The position numbers were made by a program, and so were the translations under genes. DNA of 64,000 nt. It comes from Hirschia baltica ATCC 49814 (GTDB taxonomy: Bacteria; Pseudomonadota; Alphaproteobacteria; Caulobacterales; Hyphomonadaceae). Location: positions 2,418,001 through 2,482,000 of the forward strand of contig NC_012982.1 in assembly GCF_000023785.1 (NCBI RefSeq), given 5' to 3'. Positions 10,575-19,419 of the stretch are shown piece by piece; within the stretch, counting starts at the first letter, position 1, and every line of letters starts with the position of its first letter. The notes below the pieces were generated by a model. It ran no database searches. It saw only the letters and a list, made by a program, of their open reading frames with translations, and was not told the DNA's origin.

Positions 10575-10681
10575 CTGAACACAGCTCCAGCTAAGATACA
10601 GCGTGCTCAGATGCCAACATCGAACAAGGCGACGAATTCTACCTCAATGAATTTGGTGAAAAACGCGAACCGACTGATTAA
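10575..10681 (+). pseudogene. Displaced thiC 3'-end remnant with adjacent hairpin
   Basis: The 64 bases at 10618-10681 match the last 64 bases of thiC (8997-9060) at about 52 positions by eye. Read in the thiC frame they give IEQGDEFYLNEFGEKREPTD and a TAA stop, against [20 protein letters not shown] in the intact gene. Homology stops abruptly on the left, just after an imperfect hairpin (10575-10610). This is what remains when foreign DNA enters the 3' end of a gene and supplies a new end, but no integrase is visible, so other duplication routes remain possible. Confidence 0.7.
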
Positions 10682-10695
10682 GAGAATGGTGAATA

Positions 10696-10968
10696 ATGGA
10701 AAAACGATGGTGGCAAATTGAAGGATTTGATGGAACCAAATCAATTTTTAAAATTCGTGTTCCTGTCCACCTTCTTGGCGAAAAACAAGCTGAAGAAGTT
10801 TTGCGAAGACTGGTTAGCCAGCACCTTTCTAAAGACGAAATAATCGGAGCTAGCTTGAATCGAAAAGACAAACGCAGCACCCTGTTGGATGTGAAGCGAA
10901 CTTCACTTCCATTTGTATTGTCGTGCGGAGAAAACCCTTTTTATGTTGCCCGAATTGAAACTGAATAA
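10696..10968 (+). CDS. Hypothetical protein, 90 aa
   Basis: ATG at 10696 with GAGAATGGTGAATA upstream. Two short beta strands (RWWQIEGFDGTKSIFKIRVP), a helix (GEKQAEEVLRRLVSQHL), then a basic and hydrophobic end. It begins only 14 bp after the thiC remnant stop. No family recognised; may belong to the accessory patch. Confidence 0.5.
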   Translation: MEKRWWQIEGFDGTKSIFKIRVPVHLLGEKQAEEVLRRLVSQHLSKDEIIGASLNRKDKRSTLLDVKRTSLPFVLSCGENPFYVARIETE

Positions 10969-11040
10969 CAACGCGAACGAACGCACCATTTTGCCTCCCA
11001 CGAGACTGCTGCATATACCCCGTCTCACGCCCTAAAAATC

Positions 11041-11106
11041 CACAATGTCAAACACCTTTACCGCCCCAGCAGGTCATCTCTCCTGCCTGTTACGATGAAG
11101 AGCATC
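11041..11106 (-). repeat. Structured intergenic repeat, copy 1
   Basis: Homologous to 16085-16149 (copy 2). Read on the minus strand, an outer arm CTTCATCGT and inner arm CAGGCAGG fold on CCTGCTG and GCGGTAAAG, followed by TTTGACATTGTG. Inner-stem bases GG/CC here are TG/CA in copy 2, a compensatory change. The downstream TTTGACATTGTG resembles the boxA region of alphaproteobacterial rRNA spacers. The remaining bases from 10969 to 11193 show no gene. Confidence 0.55.
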
Positions 11107-11193
11107 TTACGCCCGTTTGGCATGTGTTGGATAAATTTGCGCCAATCCCCCTTTTCCATTGCCCCACACACCAACCAGCGCTAAACCCTCCCC

Positions 11194-11403
11194 ATGACAG
11201 ATATCTCAGATGCCCTTAGCCGCCTTGACGCGCTTGAAATGCGGATCGCCTATCAGGACGAGACGATTGAAGAGCTGAACACGACAGTGACCCAGCAATG
11301 GAAGCTGATTGAAAAGCTCAAGCGCGAGATAGAGCGCGTTGAAGAGAGCGTGGCCTCCAATGCAGACACACCAGCAGCCCACAAGCCACCGCCCCATTAT
11401 TAG
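11194..11403 (+). CDS. slyX: SlyX family protein
   Basis: 69 aa. Long coiled coil (residues about 5-52, SRLDALEMRIAYQDETIEELN...QQWKLIEKLKREIERVEE) followed by a Pro/His tail ending PPPHY, the SlyX layout. SlyX is a small coiled-coil protein of unknown function, first noted next to slyD in Enterobacteria. Monocistronic here. Confidence 0.85.
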   Translation: MTDISDALSRLDALEMRIAYQDETIEELNTTVTQQWKLIEKLKREIERVEESVASNADTPAAHKPPPHY

Positions 11404-11514
11404 CGCGCATTCATCCCTTTAGGGCCGCACTCAAAAGGCAAACACAGTCCCCACCGACGGATTTACCTCCCCTTGTGCGTATAACCTCCATAGAACAACA
11501 AAACGGAGGTTCTC

Positions 11515-11907
11515 ATGTCTACCAAGCTAATTAAAACTATGGCCATCACAGGCGCGTTGAGCATGGCAATGGCAGTTCCCGCTCTGGCTGCTCCGGCGCA
11601 TGTTCAAAAAACACCGGAAAAAGTGGTGGTGGTGCACCAAACACCTGCAAAGCAAAAAGTCGTCAAGCATGTGCAAGTGACACACAACTCCCACGCAAAA
11701 AATACACGCGGCAAGACAACTCACGCGCACAACGCACGCGGCAAGACTGTGTACGTCTCACAAGCGCACAATGCGCCCCGCTATGACTCCCGCCATGCGC
11801 CACAGCGTGTTGTCGTCACAAAAACAGTGGTGAGACATGATCCGCTCATCAACCATGTTGTCAAAACGGCCACACGTGAAATCGTTCGCGAAATCATTCG
11901 CCACTAA
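11515..11907 (+). CDS. Secreted basic His-rich small protein (paralogue of 19420-19755)
   Basis: 130 aa, ATG at 11515 five bases after GGAGG. Cleavable signal peptide (MAITGALSMAMAVPALA-A, cleavage near 25). The mature part is very basic and rich in His, Lys and Val, with a doubled N-A-R-G-K-T motif (around 63 and 76) and VVVTKTVV/EIVREIIRH at the end. The layout matches the protein at 19420-19755 (same leader pattern MS-K-IK...A-SMA...PA-A and VTK-V core), so the two form a local family. Function unknown; metal or nucleic acid binding in the periplasm is only a guess from composition. Confidence 0.7.
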   Translation: MSTKLIKTMAITGALSMAMAVPALAAPAHVQKTPEKVVVVHQTPAKQKVVKHVQVTHNSHAKNTRGKTTHAHNARGKTVYVSQAHNAPRYDSRHAPQRVVVTKTVVRHDPLINHVVKTATREIVREIIRH

Positions 11908-11928
11908 TTATAAATCAGATTGCGTCTA

Positions 11929-11953
11929 GGGCGGGCTCATCCCCGCCCTTTTT
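11929..11953 (+). terminator. Rho-independent terminator
   Basis: GGGCGGG (11929-11935) and CCCGCCC (11942-11948) with a 6-base loop and a TTTTT tail, just after the His-rich protein gene. Confidence 0.9.
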
Positions 11954-12034
11954 GCTGCGCTGTTGAACATTTTTCTCATTGGGTTTAAATCTGAAGCCAG
12001 CTTAAAAAAATTGTCGGCGGATCGGAAAACCTCA

Positions 12035-13342
12035 ATGGAGATAACAGACTTTAATTCATTGCTGGATGCTGGTCATTTCGAAGATGATAACGCTCCCAAT
12101 TCCCCAAGCGGCGATGAACTCTCACAATTACTCAGCCCGATGACGGGGCAAGAGTTTGCCAATTCCTATTTTGCCAAAAAATCCTTTAATGTGGGCGGAA
12201 CCTCCAATAAATTTGAACATATTTTCAGCTGGGAAAAACTCAGTCACGCCCTCGCCAGAGGTGAGGAAATCCAAGACCCGCGCTTTAATCTTATGGCCTC
12301 TTTTGCTGGCGGCGAAAAAGACGGCAGCCGCAAGCCCATGTTTCAGGTTTATATCAAGCAAGTGGGTGAGCTTTTAAATGCAGGTGCCACAATCTGCATC
12401 ACCAATATCCATATGGCAGATCCTGCCTTGGCGCGGTGGGCGCAGGCCATTCGCAGCCAGCTTAATTTCACAGGCACAGTCGGCGTCAATTGCTATATCT
12501 CTCCCGATGGTGCCGGCTTGCCCATGCATTATGACAAACGCATCGCCACCACTTTGCAAATCGCAGGTAAAAAGCGCTGGATATATTCCACCACACCCGC
12601 CCAAGCATGGCCCGATAATAACGCCGTCTTCAAAGATGGCCGCGTTGAACCCGCCAATATAGATACAGGCACCCCGCCCGATGGTTTAGAATTTGAAGAA
12701 GTCGAACTCAATCCAGGTGATTTGCTTTGTTTGCCAGCAGGTGCTTGGCATGCCGCCAAAGGCATTGGGTTTTCTTTGGCGCTGAATTTATATTTCGCGC
12801 CGCGTAATTTTTCCGATCAGCTCGCACCTCTATTTTTAGAGCATTTATCACACGACGAAAACTGGCGCGGCGGTCCCCCTGTCACGCTCGATAATATCAC
12901 CGGCGAGACACCCGAAAACATCAAATCCTATCTGCATGACCGTTTAGATGAATTCCATAAAAAAGCGCAAAGCTTTATCGACCAAACCGACACCATCAAC
13001 ACAGCTTGGTTGGAGTCTCTAACCCAAAACCCATATACGGGATGGCAGCCAGATCCCGATATGCCATTGCGCCCACTCAGCCCAGAAAACAGATTTCGCG
13101 TTGTCGGCAAATCGCTCCGCTTTATCCAAACAGCTGATCAACTGGCCGTGCCTTGCGATAATGGAATTTTGAATTTCCCAAAAAACGCCACGCCTATCCT
13201 AAAAAAAATGGCGTCCCATTCGGGAAGTTTTTCTGTTCCAGATGTGATATCATGGAATACAGCGCCCAATGCTCCCACGATTCCAGAGATTGGCGCACAC
13301 TTGCAAACACTCTATAAAAACAGGGTGTTAGAAATCATATAG
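12035..13342 (+). CDS. Cupin-4 / JmjC-type 2-oxoglutarate oxygenase
   Basis: 435 aa from the ATG at 12035; a TTG-started longer frame would begin inside the terminator region and is unlikely. The jelly-roll iron site is visible as H-x-D in LPMHYDKR (about 168-170) and the distal His in LPAGAWHAAKG (about 247), with a Lys-rich cosubstrate strand (GKKRWIYS). It resembles the cupin superfamily 4 ribosomal oxygenase group (YcfD-like), which hydroxylate ribosomal proteins, but the C-terminal 180 residues are less conserved and a protein hydroxylase role is inferred. Confidence 0.75.
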   Translation: MEITDFNSLLDAGHFEDDNAPNSPSGDELSQLLSPMTGQEFANSYFAKKSFNVGGTSNKFEHIFSWEKLSHALARGEEIQDPRFNLMASFAGGEKDGSRKPMFQVYIKQVGELLNAGATICITNIHMADPALARWAQAIRSQLNFTGTVGVNCYISPDGAGLPMHYDKRIATTLQIAGKKRWIYSTTPAQAWPDNNAVFKDGRVEPANIDTGTPPDGLEFEEVELNPGDLLCLPAGAWHAAKGIGFSLALNLYFAPRNFSDQLAPLFLEHLSHDENWRGGPPVTLDNITGETPENIKSYLHDRLDEFHKKAQSFIDQTDTINTAWLESLTQNPYTGWQPDPDMPLRPLSPENRFRVVGKSLRFIQTADQLAVPCDNGILNFPKNATPILKKMASHSGSFSVPDVISWNTAPNAPTIPEIGAHLQTLYKNRVLEII

Positions 13343-13557
13343 GCTGCTATCGCAACGCATAATTCGATACAATGCTTGGTGCAGCCCCTCTTTCATCAAG
13401 GCGCACTTATGCTCGCTCGACTGAATTTTAGACAACACGAAAATACTATATATACGCAGCTCATATTTGAGAGTATATGGCGTTTTAATGCCAGTCTTTC
13501 CTTGCATGGAAACACCCCATTTTACCCCTCCATTCACTCATCTCAAAGCACCCTCTC

Positions 13558-15108
13558 ATGAGCAGCAATAGCATCCAAAAAGCCAATATCTCGCTTCGCA
13601 ATTTTACAAGAGCCGACATTGCACAAGTCTATGCGCTCAACACCAAAATTTATGACGAACAATATTGTTTTTCCAAAGAAAACTTAGCTGCTCAGCTCAA
13701 AAACTTCCCTGAAGGACAATTTGTTGTCCTCGATGGCGATAAGATTATCGGCCATTGCGCAACATGTATTGTCAGCGAAGACTTGGCGCTCAAAGATCAC
13801 ACTTATGACGAGATAACTGGCGGCGGATTTGGCTCGCGTCACAATCCAGAAGGTGAATTTCTTTATGGAATGGAGGTCACGGTCGACCCTGATTTTCGTG
13901 GTATGCGAATTGGACAGCGCCTCTATGATGCCCGCAAACAATTATGCACCCAACTTGGCCTAAAAGGTATCTGCTTTGGTGGCCGTATGCCCAATTATGC
14001 CAAGCGACGCAAACAAGCCAAAACCCCAGAAAAATACGTCGAAATGGTGCTTGATAAGCAGATTAAAGACAATGTCATTGGCTTCCAAATCAGAAACAAT
14101 TTCAAATTCATCAAAGTCTTGCGAAACTATTCCCCGCTAGATCTAGAATCAGGTGGAAATGCCTGTCTCATGCTCTGGGAAAACCCGCTTTATGATGAAA
14201 CCCAACCGCGCACATCCCTATCGCCCAATTTGAACATTTCAAATGTGCGTGTGTGTTCCGTTCAATTCCAGATGCGCAAAGTCAATTCCTTTGAAGAATT
14301 CATGGGACAAGTGGAATATTTTGTCGATGTCGCCTCTGATTATCGCTCCGATTTCGTCTGCTTTCCCGAATTTCTGACCATGCCGCTGATTTCATTGAGC
14401 AAAGACCAGACATCCAGCAGCGAAAACATAGAATACCTCACCACACTCACCGACGCATTTGTCGAAGCCATGAGCGAAATGGCGATCTCCTACAATATCA
14501 ATATTATCGGCGGCACCCATCCCACACGCGTGGAATCGGGCGAAATATATAATATGGCTTTTGTCTTCCTGCGTGATGGCTCAATCCACACACAGCCTAA
14601 AATCCATATCACCCCGTCCGAACAATATTGGTGTAATATTCATGGCGGCAACTCACTCGCAGCGATAGAAACAGACTGCGGCACAATCGGCGTCAACGTT
14701 TGCTATGACTCTGAATTTCCAGAACTTGCCCGAAATCTCACAGATCAAGGCATCAATATTTTATTCGTGCCCTTCAGTACAGATGACCGCCAAGGCTATA
14801 ATCGTGTGCGCTATTGTTCAGCAGCGCGCGCGATTGAAAACCAAATTTATGTCGTCATGGCCGGCACTGTCGGCAATATGCCCAATGTTAAAAATATGGA
14901 CATCAACTACGCCGAGTCCTGCATACTCACGCCGTGTGATTTCCCCTTCGCCCGTGATGGCATCGCCGCAACATCGGCCCCAAATACAGAAATGGTCGTG
15001 ATGTCAGACCTCAACATCGAAACCCTCATCGCATCGCGCAAATCCGGCACAGTGCAAAACCTAAAAGACCGCCGCCTCGACCTCTACCAAATCAAATGGA
15101 AAAGATAA
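13558..15108 (+). CDS. GNAT acetyltransferase / nitrilase-superfamily amidohydrolase fusion
   Basis: 516 aa, two domains. Residues about 7-205 are a GNAT acetyltransferase (EVTVDPDFRGMRIGQRLYDARKQ is the acetyl-CoA loop). Residues about 220-515 are a carbon-nitrogen hydrolase with catalytic Glu in CFPEFL, Lys in QPKIHITPSE and Cys in GVNVCYDSEFPE. This bifunctional arrangement is a known family, but its substrate is not established; amide hydrolysis coupled to N-acetylation is an inference. Start ATG at 13558. The 215 bp upstream hold no gene. Confidence 0.9.
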   Translation: MSSNSIQKANISLRNFTRADIAQVYALNTKIYDEQYCFSKENLAAQLKNFPEGQFVVLDGDKIIGHCATCIVSEDLALKDHTYDEITGGGFGSRHNPEGEFLYGMEVTVDPDFRGMRIGQRLYDARKQLCTQLGLKGICFGGRMPNYAKRRKQAKTPEKYVEMVLDKQIKDNVIGFQIRNNFKFIKVLRNYSPLDLESGGNACLMLWENPLYDETQPRTSLSPNLNISNVRVCSVQFQMRKVNSFEEFMGQVEYFVDVASDYRSDFVCFPEFLTMPLISLSKDQTSSSENIEYLTTLTDAFVEAMSEMAISYNINIIGGTHPTRVESGEIYNMAFVFLRDGSIHTQPKIHITPSEQYWCNIHGGNSLAAIETDCGTIGVNVCYDSEFPELARNLTDQGINILFVPFSTDDRQGYNRVRYCSAARAIENQIYVVMAGTVGNMPNVKNMDINYAESCILTPCDFPFARDGIAATSAPNTEMVVMSDLNIETLIASRKSGTVQNLKDRRLDLYQIKWKR

Positions 15109-15372
15109 CCAGCTAAAGAGTGCACAAAAGCTATCAAATTCTCGGCTCTATCTGTCATCCCAGCCGCCCCGATTTCGCGAGGATAAACTCCAGCTAGGAT
15201 CCACCCATAAGCATGAGTGAACGCCGAAAAGTAGATCCCAAATCAAGTTTGGGATGACATATTGATTGGCTCAGACATTCCCCCGCGAACTAGGCGGAGC
15301 GTTCGAATATTTTAAGTTGCACTTTGAGTTTAAAGCGCGAAGATGGGTACTATTTTGCTGGGGCACTCATTT
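15109..15372. repeat. Intergenic stretch with dispersed palindromes
   Basis: Holds a degenerate TGTCATCCC...GGATCCACC palindrome unit at about 15153-15206 and the same GATCCCAAATCAAGTTTGGG palindrome (about 15235-15255) that occurs in the 9.1-9.7 kb tandem block, followed by a TTTTAAGTTGCA end also seen there. No gene visible. Confidence 0.6.
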
Positions 15373-15990
15373 ATGAAAAAAATTCGTATACGAGAGTTTG
15401 AAAGATACATATTTAGAAATCCGACCTCTGATTTGCACATGCTCCGGCAAATAGAAATCGAAATGACGCGACATCAATGTGATGGCACTCTAGAAATGAG
15501 TACAAAGGCCACCCAGCTAAGAACAAACCAATTAAAGCAATATCGTGAAAATCGTGCAGCAGCGCTATTCACATATGGAATGTCTATTGTTCAAGGTCAT
15601 GATATTTTTTATGCTCCAGTTGAAGACCAAGACTTTGATTTTATTACCACGTGGACAAATCAAGACACTCAGCATTACTGTACTGTTCAACTAAAAGAGT
15701 TAGTCCCTGAATCTTTAAATCCCAATTCGACGATTGAAGAACTTCTCGAAAAACTCGGGAAATATGGCGATTCACGAGACCTCACCATTGCGATCCAAAT
15801 AAACAGGGCTGGAAATTGGAATCCTAACTCATTGAAACTAAGCCGAAAGCTTCCACTTAACGGTATCTGGTTTTTCCATGCCAGCGCTGAAGATCAGAGT
15901 AAATTCATCATTTGGGGAGATTGGTTGAACGATGAACCATGCGTTGGATTAGAGTTCGATTATCCCAAACCATTAGGCATTCTCTTTTAA
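15373..15990 (+). CDS. Hypothetical protein with possible nuclease-like core
   Basis: About 205 aa from the ATG at 15373 (GGGG nine bases upstream); an ATG at 15343 in frame lacks a ribosome site. AT-richer than its neighbours and flanked by repeats on both sides. The central part has EDQDFDFITTW, then a strand pair ending in YCTVQLKEL, which recalls the D...(D/E/Q)xK arrangement of PD-(D/E)XK nuclease-like folds. This is a weak visual match, not a family call. Otherwise unknown; probably a horizontally acquired orphan. Confidence 0.5.
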   Translation: MKKIRIREFERYIFRNPTSDLHMLRQIEIEMTRHQCDGTLEMSTKATQLRTNQLKQYRENRAAALFTYGMSIVQGHDIFYAPVEDQDFDFITTWTNQDTQHYCTVQLKELVPESLNPNSTIEELLEKLGKYGDSRDLTIAIQINRAGNWNPNSLKLSRKLPLNGIWFFHASAEDQSKFIIWGDWLNDEPCVGLEFDYPKPLGILF

Positions 15991-16084
15991 CGCCTTCTAG
16001 ACTTACCCGTTTCTCCAATTTACCCAGCCCATAAGGTGCAAAGAATGCACTCCACAGCTATTCACACACCACGCGTTCAAAACT

Positions 16085-16149
16085 CACAATGTCAAACATC
16101 TTCATCGCCCCAGCATGTCTATTTCATGCCTGTTGCGATGAAGAGCATC
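16085..16149 (-). repeat. Structured intergenic repeat, copy 2
   Basis: Pairs with 11041-11106. On the minus strand a 9-bp outer stem CTTCATCGC/GCGATGAAG encloses an inner stem CAGGCATG/CATGCTG with a short A-rich loop, followed by GATGTTTGACATTGTG. All nine outer pairs are Watson-Crick. Intergenic space 15991-16227 holds nothing else recognisable. Confidence 0.55.
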
Positions 16150-16227
16150 ATATGTCTTGTATTGTGAGTGTGGGATAAGTTTGCTGTGCGGCGCACCTAA
16201 CAGCGAGAAGACACGCCCGATAAGCAG

Positions 16228-16848
16228 TTAAGCTGCCCCTGCGGCGACCTCTTCAACCTTTTCAAATGTCTCAACCAGCTTATCATACCCGCCAACATAG
16301 CGACCATCGAGCCAGATTTGCGGTGTCGTAATCGGGGTTTTCCCGCCAACATTTTGTTTGGCGCGCGTGATCATTTCATAAAGCGCTGCGGGATTTTCCA
16401 CCACATCATGATAAATGTATTGAATGCCTTGGGCGTCCAAAAATTCCTTTGCCTTCGTGCAGTAGCCGCAGTTTTTCTTGCCAAAAACATGATTACCTTC
16501 AATCGGATAGCGGTCCACATGGTCCACCATCACAGCCGCTGCTAATGTGCCGCGATTAATCGCAACACCTTGGGAAATCACCTTGCCATTGAGCAACACA
16601 GCCGGCGCATGACGCGCCCCCTTTAAAATGGCTTCCGGCAGATGTGTCAGCCAATCTTTATATTCCACCTCAACATGCGTTCCGCTCAGCTCATCTTCTA
16701 GCGTTGTCTCGATGATATCCTTGGTCAATGTGCATTCACCACATGGAATATTGACCTTAAACGGTCCAAACGCACCGCCCCAGCGATAGACGAGCAGCTT
16801 TGAGGGCTGTTTGCTATATGTGGTTGGCATTTTAGCAAACTTGCTCAT
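16228..16848 (-). CDS. Glutaredoxin-domain protein
   Basis: 206 aa, ATG at 16848 with GGAGCACTGAA upstream. The N-terminal half (about 1-105) has a thioredoxin-like strand order with a C-x-x-C (IPCGECT, about 36-39). The C-terminal half is a glutaredoxin with active site N-C-G-Y-C (about 126-129), the cis-Pro segment TTPQIWLDGRYVGGYD. Two redox motifs in tandem suggest intramolecular electron transfer, inferred. Next gene downstream on the same strand is none; upstream is arsH in the same orientation. Confidence 0.8.
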   Translation of the reverse strand: MSKFAKMPTTYSKQPSKLLVYRWGGAFGPFKVNIPCGECTLTKDIIETTLEDELSGTHVEVEYKDWLTHLPEAILKGARHAPAVLLNGKVISQGVAINRGTLAAAVMVDHVDRYPIEGNHVFGKKNCGYCTKAKEFLDAQGIQYIYHDVVENPAALYEMITRAKQNVGGKTPITTPQIWLDGRYVGGYDKLVETFEKVEEVAAGAA

Positions 16849-16994
16849 TTCAGTGCTCCATTTCGCATATTTTGCTTATCGTAAAATTCAATAAGCCATA
16901 CATAATAGGCACGCTCACAAGCATCAAATCAAGCACAATCACACCTTTGCGAGCTTGCCCTAGCGGCAAGTCCGCAATGGATAAACCAAGTCTG

Positions 16995-17705
16995 CTACAT
17001 CCCTTTCAGGGTCTCAGAATGCAATTCTTCTTTTTCGGCTGCTGCTTTGCGTTCTGAATACCGACTGACAAGATAATCTTTATTATCACGGGTTAGCAGC
17101 GTGAATTTCACCAACTCTTCAAGCACATCAACAATGCGCTCATAGAAAGAGGAATCTTTGATACGCCCCTCTTCGTCAAATTCAGTATAGGCGCGCGCCA
17201 CCGAGGATTGATTAGGGATAACCAGCATCCGCATCCACCGTCCCAGCACACGCAATTGATTGACCGTGTTAAACGATTGAGACCCGCCTTCAACCTGCAT
17301 CACAGCTAGTGTTTTGCCGTGTGTGGGCCGCACAGCTCCCATAGAAAGCGGTATCCAGTCTATCTGTGTTTTCATCACACCAGACATCGCACCATGACGT
17401 TCTGGCGAACACCAAACCTGCCCTTCAGACCATTGGACAAGGTCGAGCAATTCTTTCACCTTGGGATGATTAGCGTCCGCACCCTCATCATCCACGAGCG
17501 GCAGACCTTTAGGATTAAAAATCTTCGTTTCCGCACCAAAGCGCTCAAGCAATTGCGCACTTTCTTCCACCACGCGGCGACTGTAGGATTGCTCCCGCAA
17601 TGCCCCGTATAGCAAAAGTATGCGCAGTGTATGTGTGGAAGGCTGTGCCACTTTCAGTTTTTCCAAAGTCGGCACATCCACAACTTTTTCAACTAGGTTT
17701 TTCAT
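16995..17705 (-). CDS. arsH: ArsH NADPH-dependent FMN reductase
   Basis: 236 aa. The highly conserved ArsH blocks are all present: [14 protein letters not shown] (FMN phosphate loop), [66 protein letters not shown] and [11 protein letters not shown]. ArsH oxidises trivalent organoarsenicals and reduces quinones or azo compounds. It is usually in ars operons; here no ArsR of the ars type, arsenite pump or arsenate reductase is adjacent, only the glutaredoxin and ArgO. Confidence 0.95.
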   Translation of the reverse strand: MKNLVEKVVDVPTLEKLKVAQPSTHTLRILLLYGALREQSYSRRVVEESAQLLERFGAETKIFNPKGLPLVDDEGADANHPKVKELLDLVQWSEGQVWCSPERHGAMSGVMKTQIDWIPLSMGAVRPTHGKTLAVMQVEGGSQSFNTVNQLRVLGRWMRMLVIPNQSSVARAYTEFDEEGRIKDSSFYERIVDVLEELVKFTLLTRDNKDYLVSRYSERKAAAEKEELHSETLKGM

Positions 17706-17755
17706 TTTAATCCATCAAAGCATTATCCGTATTGGTAACACATAATGCTTGGCGT

Positions 17756-18352
17756 TTAATGAAACCAGACCTTAGCCGCGATTATCCACATCAAAACACC
17801 GACACCAAAATCAAGATAGCGCCAAGAAATTGGTTTGACGAAAAGCGGCGTCAATAAACGTGCGCCATATCCAAAAGAGAAAAAGAAGAAAAACGACGAC
17901 ATAATCGCCCCAATCGTGAAAGATAATTTATCTTCAGATTGCGATGCCAATGATCCCATCAACATAACAGTTTCCAGATACACATGCGGGTTCAGCCATG
18001 TCAGAGCAATCGCCGTCAAAACAGTTGGCAAAAGCAAAGTCGGTGTCTTCTCTGACAAATCCATTCCATCAGAGCCCTGCCAGGCTGAGTGAAATTTCAT
18101 GCTGCCATACACAATTAAGAACCCAACTCCGACATATCGAAATATTTCCACAATATTTGGAGACTGTTTCACCAATAACCCGAAACCAACAGCACCGGCA
18201 ATCAACAAAATAGCATCAGAGATGGCACAGACAAGCACCACTGGAAGCACATGTTCGCGGCGCATACCTTGACGCAGAATGAACGCATTTTGCGCGCCCA
18301 ATCCAATAATCAAACTCAAACTTAAAGAAAACCCAGTCAGCATTGCACTCAT
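17756..18352 (-). CDS. argO: LysE/ArgO family amino acid exporter
   Basis: 198 aa from the ATG at 18352, eight bases after GGAGG; the GTG at 18361 is too close to that site. Six hydrophobic segments and the LysE signature GLGAQNAFILRQGMRREHV near the N-terminus. Exports basic amino acids (arginine or lysine). Divergent from the LysR-type regulator at 18439, the conserved ArgO-ArgP or LysE-LysG arrangement, in which the regulator activates the exporter when the amino acid is in excess. Confidence 0.9.
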   Translation of the reverse strand: MSAMLTGFSLSLSLIIGLGAQNAFILRQGMRREHVLPVVLVCAISDAILLIAGAVGFGLLVKQSPNIVEIFRYVGVGFLIVYGSMKFHSAWQGSDGMDLSEKTPTLLLPTVLTAIALTWLNPHVYLETVMLMGSLASQSEDKLSFTIGAIMSSFFFFFSFGYGARLLTPLFVKPISWRYLDFGVGVLMWIIAAKVWFH

Positions 18353-18438
18353 AATCGGCACCTCCGAGGGTTTGACTAAGCGCGTTTTTCAAATTAATAA
18401 AACTCATAAATTTAATCTTAGATGAAAATAATTCAGGC

Positions 18439-19323
18439 ATGATATCCACCAAAGCCGCCCGCGCTGTTGCTGCTGTTATCCAGACTGGTAGCTTTGAAAT
18501 TGCCGCCACCCAATTGGGCCTCACGCCATCCGCAGTCTCCCATCGCGTCAAGCTGCTGGAAGACCAACTTGGCACCATTCTCATCCGCCGATCATCCCCC
18601 TGCACAGCCACACCTGCAGGCGAAAAAGTACATGTATATCTGCAGACTATCGCCCTTTTAGAGCGCGAACTCACCCGCGATCTTGGCATTCATTCCACCG
18701 ACCGCGTCACTGTCCGCATCGCTGTAAATGCTGATAGTTTAGGCACGTGGTTCATGTCTGCTTTGGCTCAAAATAGCGACGAATTTCTCTTTGATGTTAT
18801 CATCGAAGATCAAGAAGTTACCAGTGAACTCCTCAAAAGCGGCGAGGTTGTCGGCGCGCTTGGCATGAAGGAACACACGATTGCCGGATGCGATGAGCTA
18901 TACCTTGGGAATATGCCTTATGTGCCCTGCGCCAGCCCTGCATTCATTGCCAAGCATTTCCCTCACGGCGTATCCAAATCCAGCCTGTTATCCGCGCCCA
19001 GTTTGCGGTTTTCTCCTCATGATCATTTGCAAGATAAATGGGTTGCGCAATATATCGAAAAGAATATCCGCCTCCCCATTCACAAACTTCCAAGCTTTAG
19101 CGTCTTCATTGATGGATGCCTAACCGGACTGGGCTGGGGCATGCTCCCCAAAGAAACAGTCGCCCCTTATCTTGCCGATAAACGTCTTGCCCTCCTGCGC
19201 GAGAACGCAGAATTGGATACACAGCTTGTATGGCGTTGGTTACGCTCGGCAAGCAAAGCCTTAGCACCGCTAAACCAGGCCATTCGTTCCAGCGCGAAAC
19301 AAACTCTCAAACCAAATAATTAA
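18439..19323 (+). CDS. argP: ArgP/LysG-type LysR regulator
   Basis: 294 aa. N-terminal LysR helix-turn-helix (about 3-62, AVIQTGSFEIAATQLGLTPSAVSHRVKLLEDQLG) and a periplasmic-binding-like effector domain with the ArgP/LysG features LGMKEHTIAGCDELYLG and PCASPAFIAKHF. Activates the divergent exporter gene. The 86-bp divergent spacer is the expected binding region. Confidence 0.9.
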   Translation: MISTKAARAVAAVIQTGSFEIAATQLGLTPSAVSHRVKLLEDQLGTILIRRSSPCTATPAGEKVHVYLQTIALLERELTRDLGIHSTDRVTVRIAVNADSLGTWFMSALAQNSDEFLFDVIIEDQEVTSELLKSGEVVGALGMKEHTIAGCDELYLGNMPYVPCASPAFIAKHFPHGVSKSSLLSAPSLRFSPHDHLQDKWVAQYIEKNIRLPIHKLPSFSVFIDGCLTGLGWGMLPKETVAPYLADKRLALLRENAELDTQLVWRWLRSASKALAPLNQAIRSSAKQTLKPNN

Positions 19324-19419
19324 GCAAAATCAATTACTTTTAAATAAAATTTATTTTCTGCGACGGATTCTCAGCGCCTCCCTCGTTTGACTTATATCAG
19401 GCACCCCAAGGAGGCTTTC

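Noticed and set aside
12002-12034. Upstream TTG start for the cupin oxygenase (11963)
   Set aside because: It would begin in the region right after the terminator without a ribosome site; the ATG at 12035 fits better.
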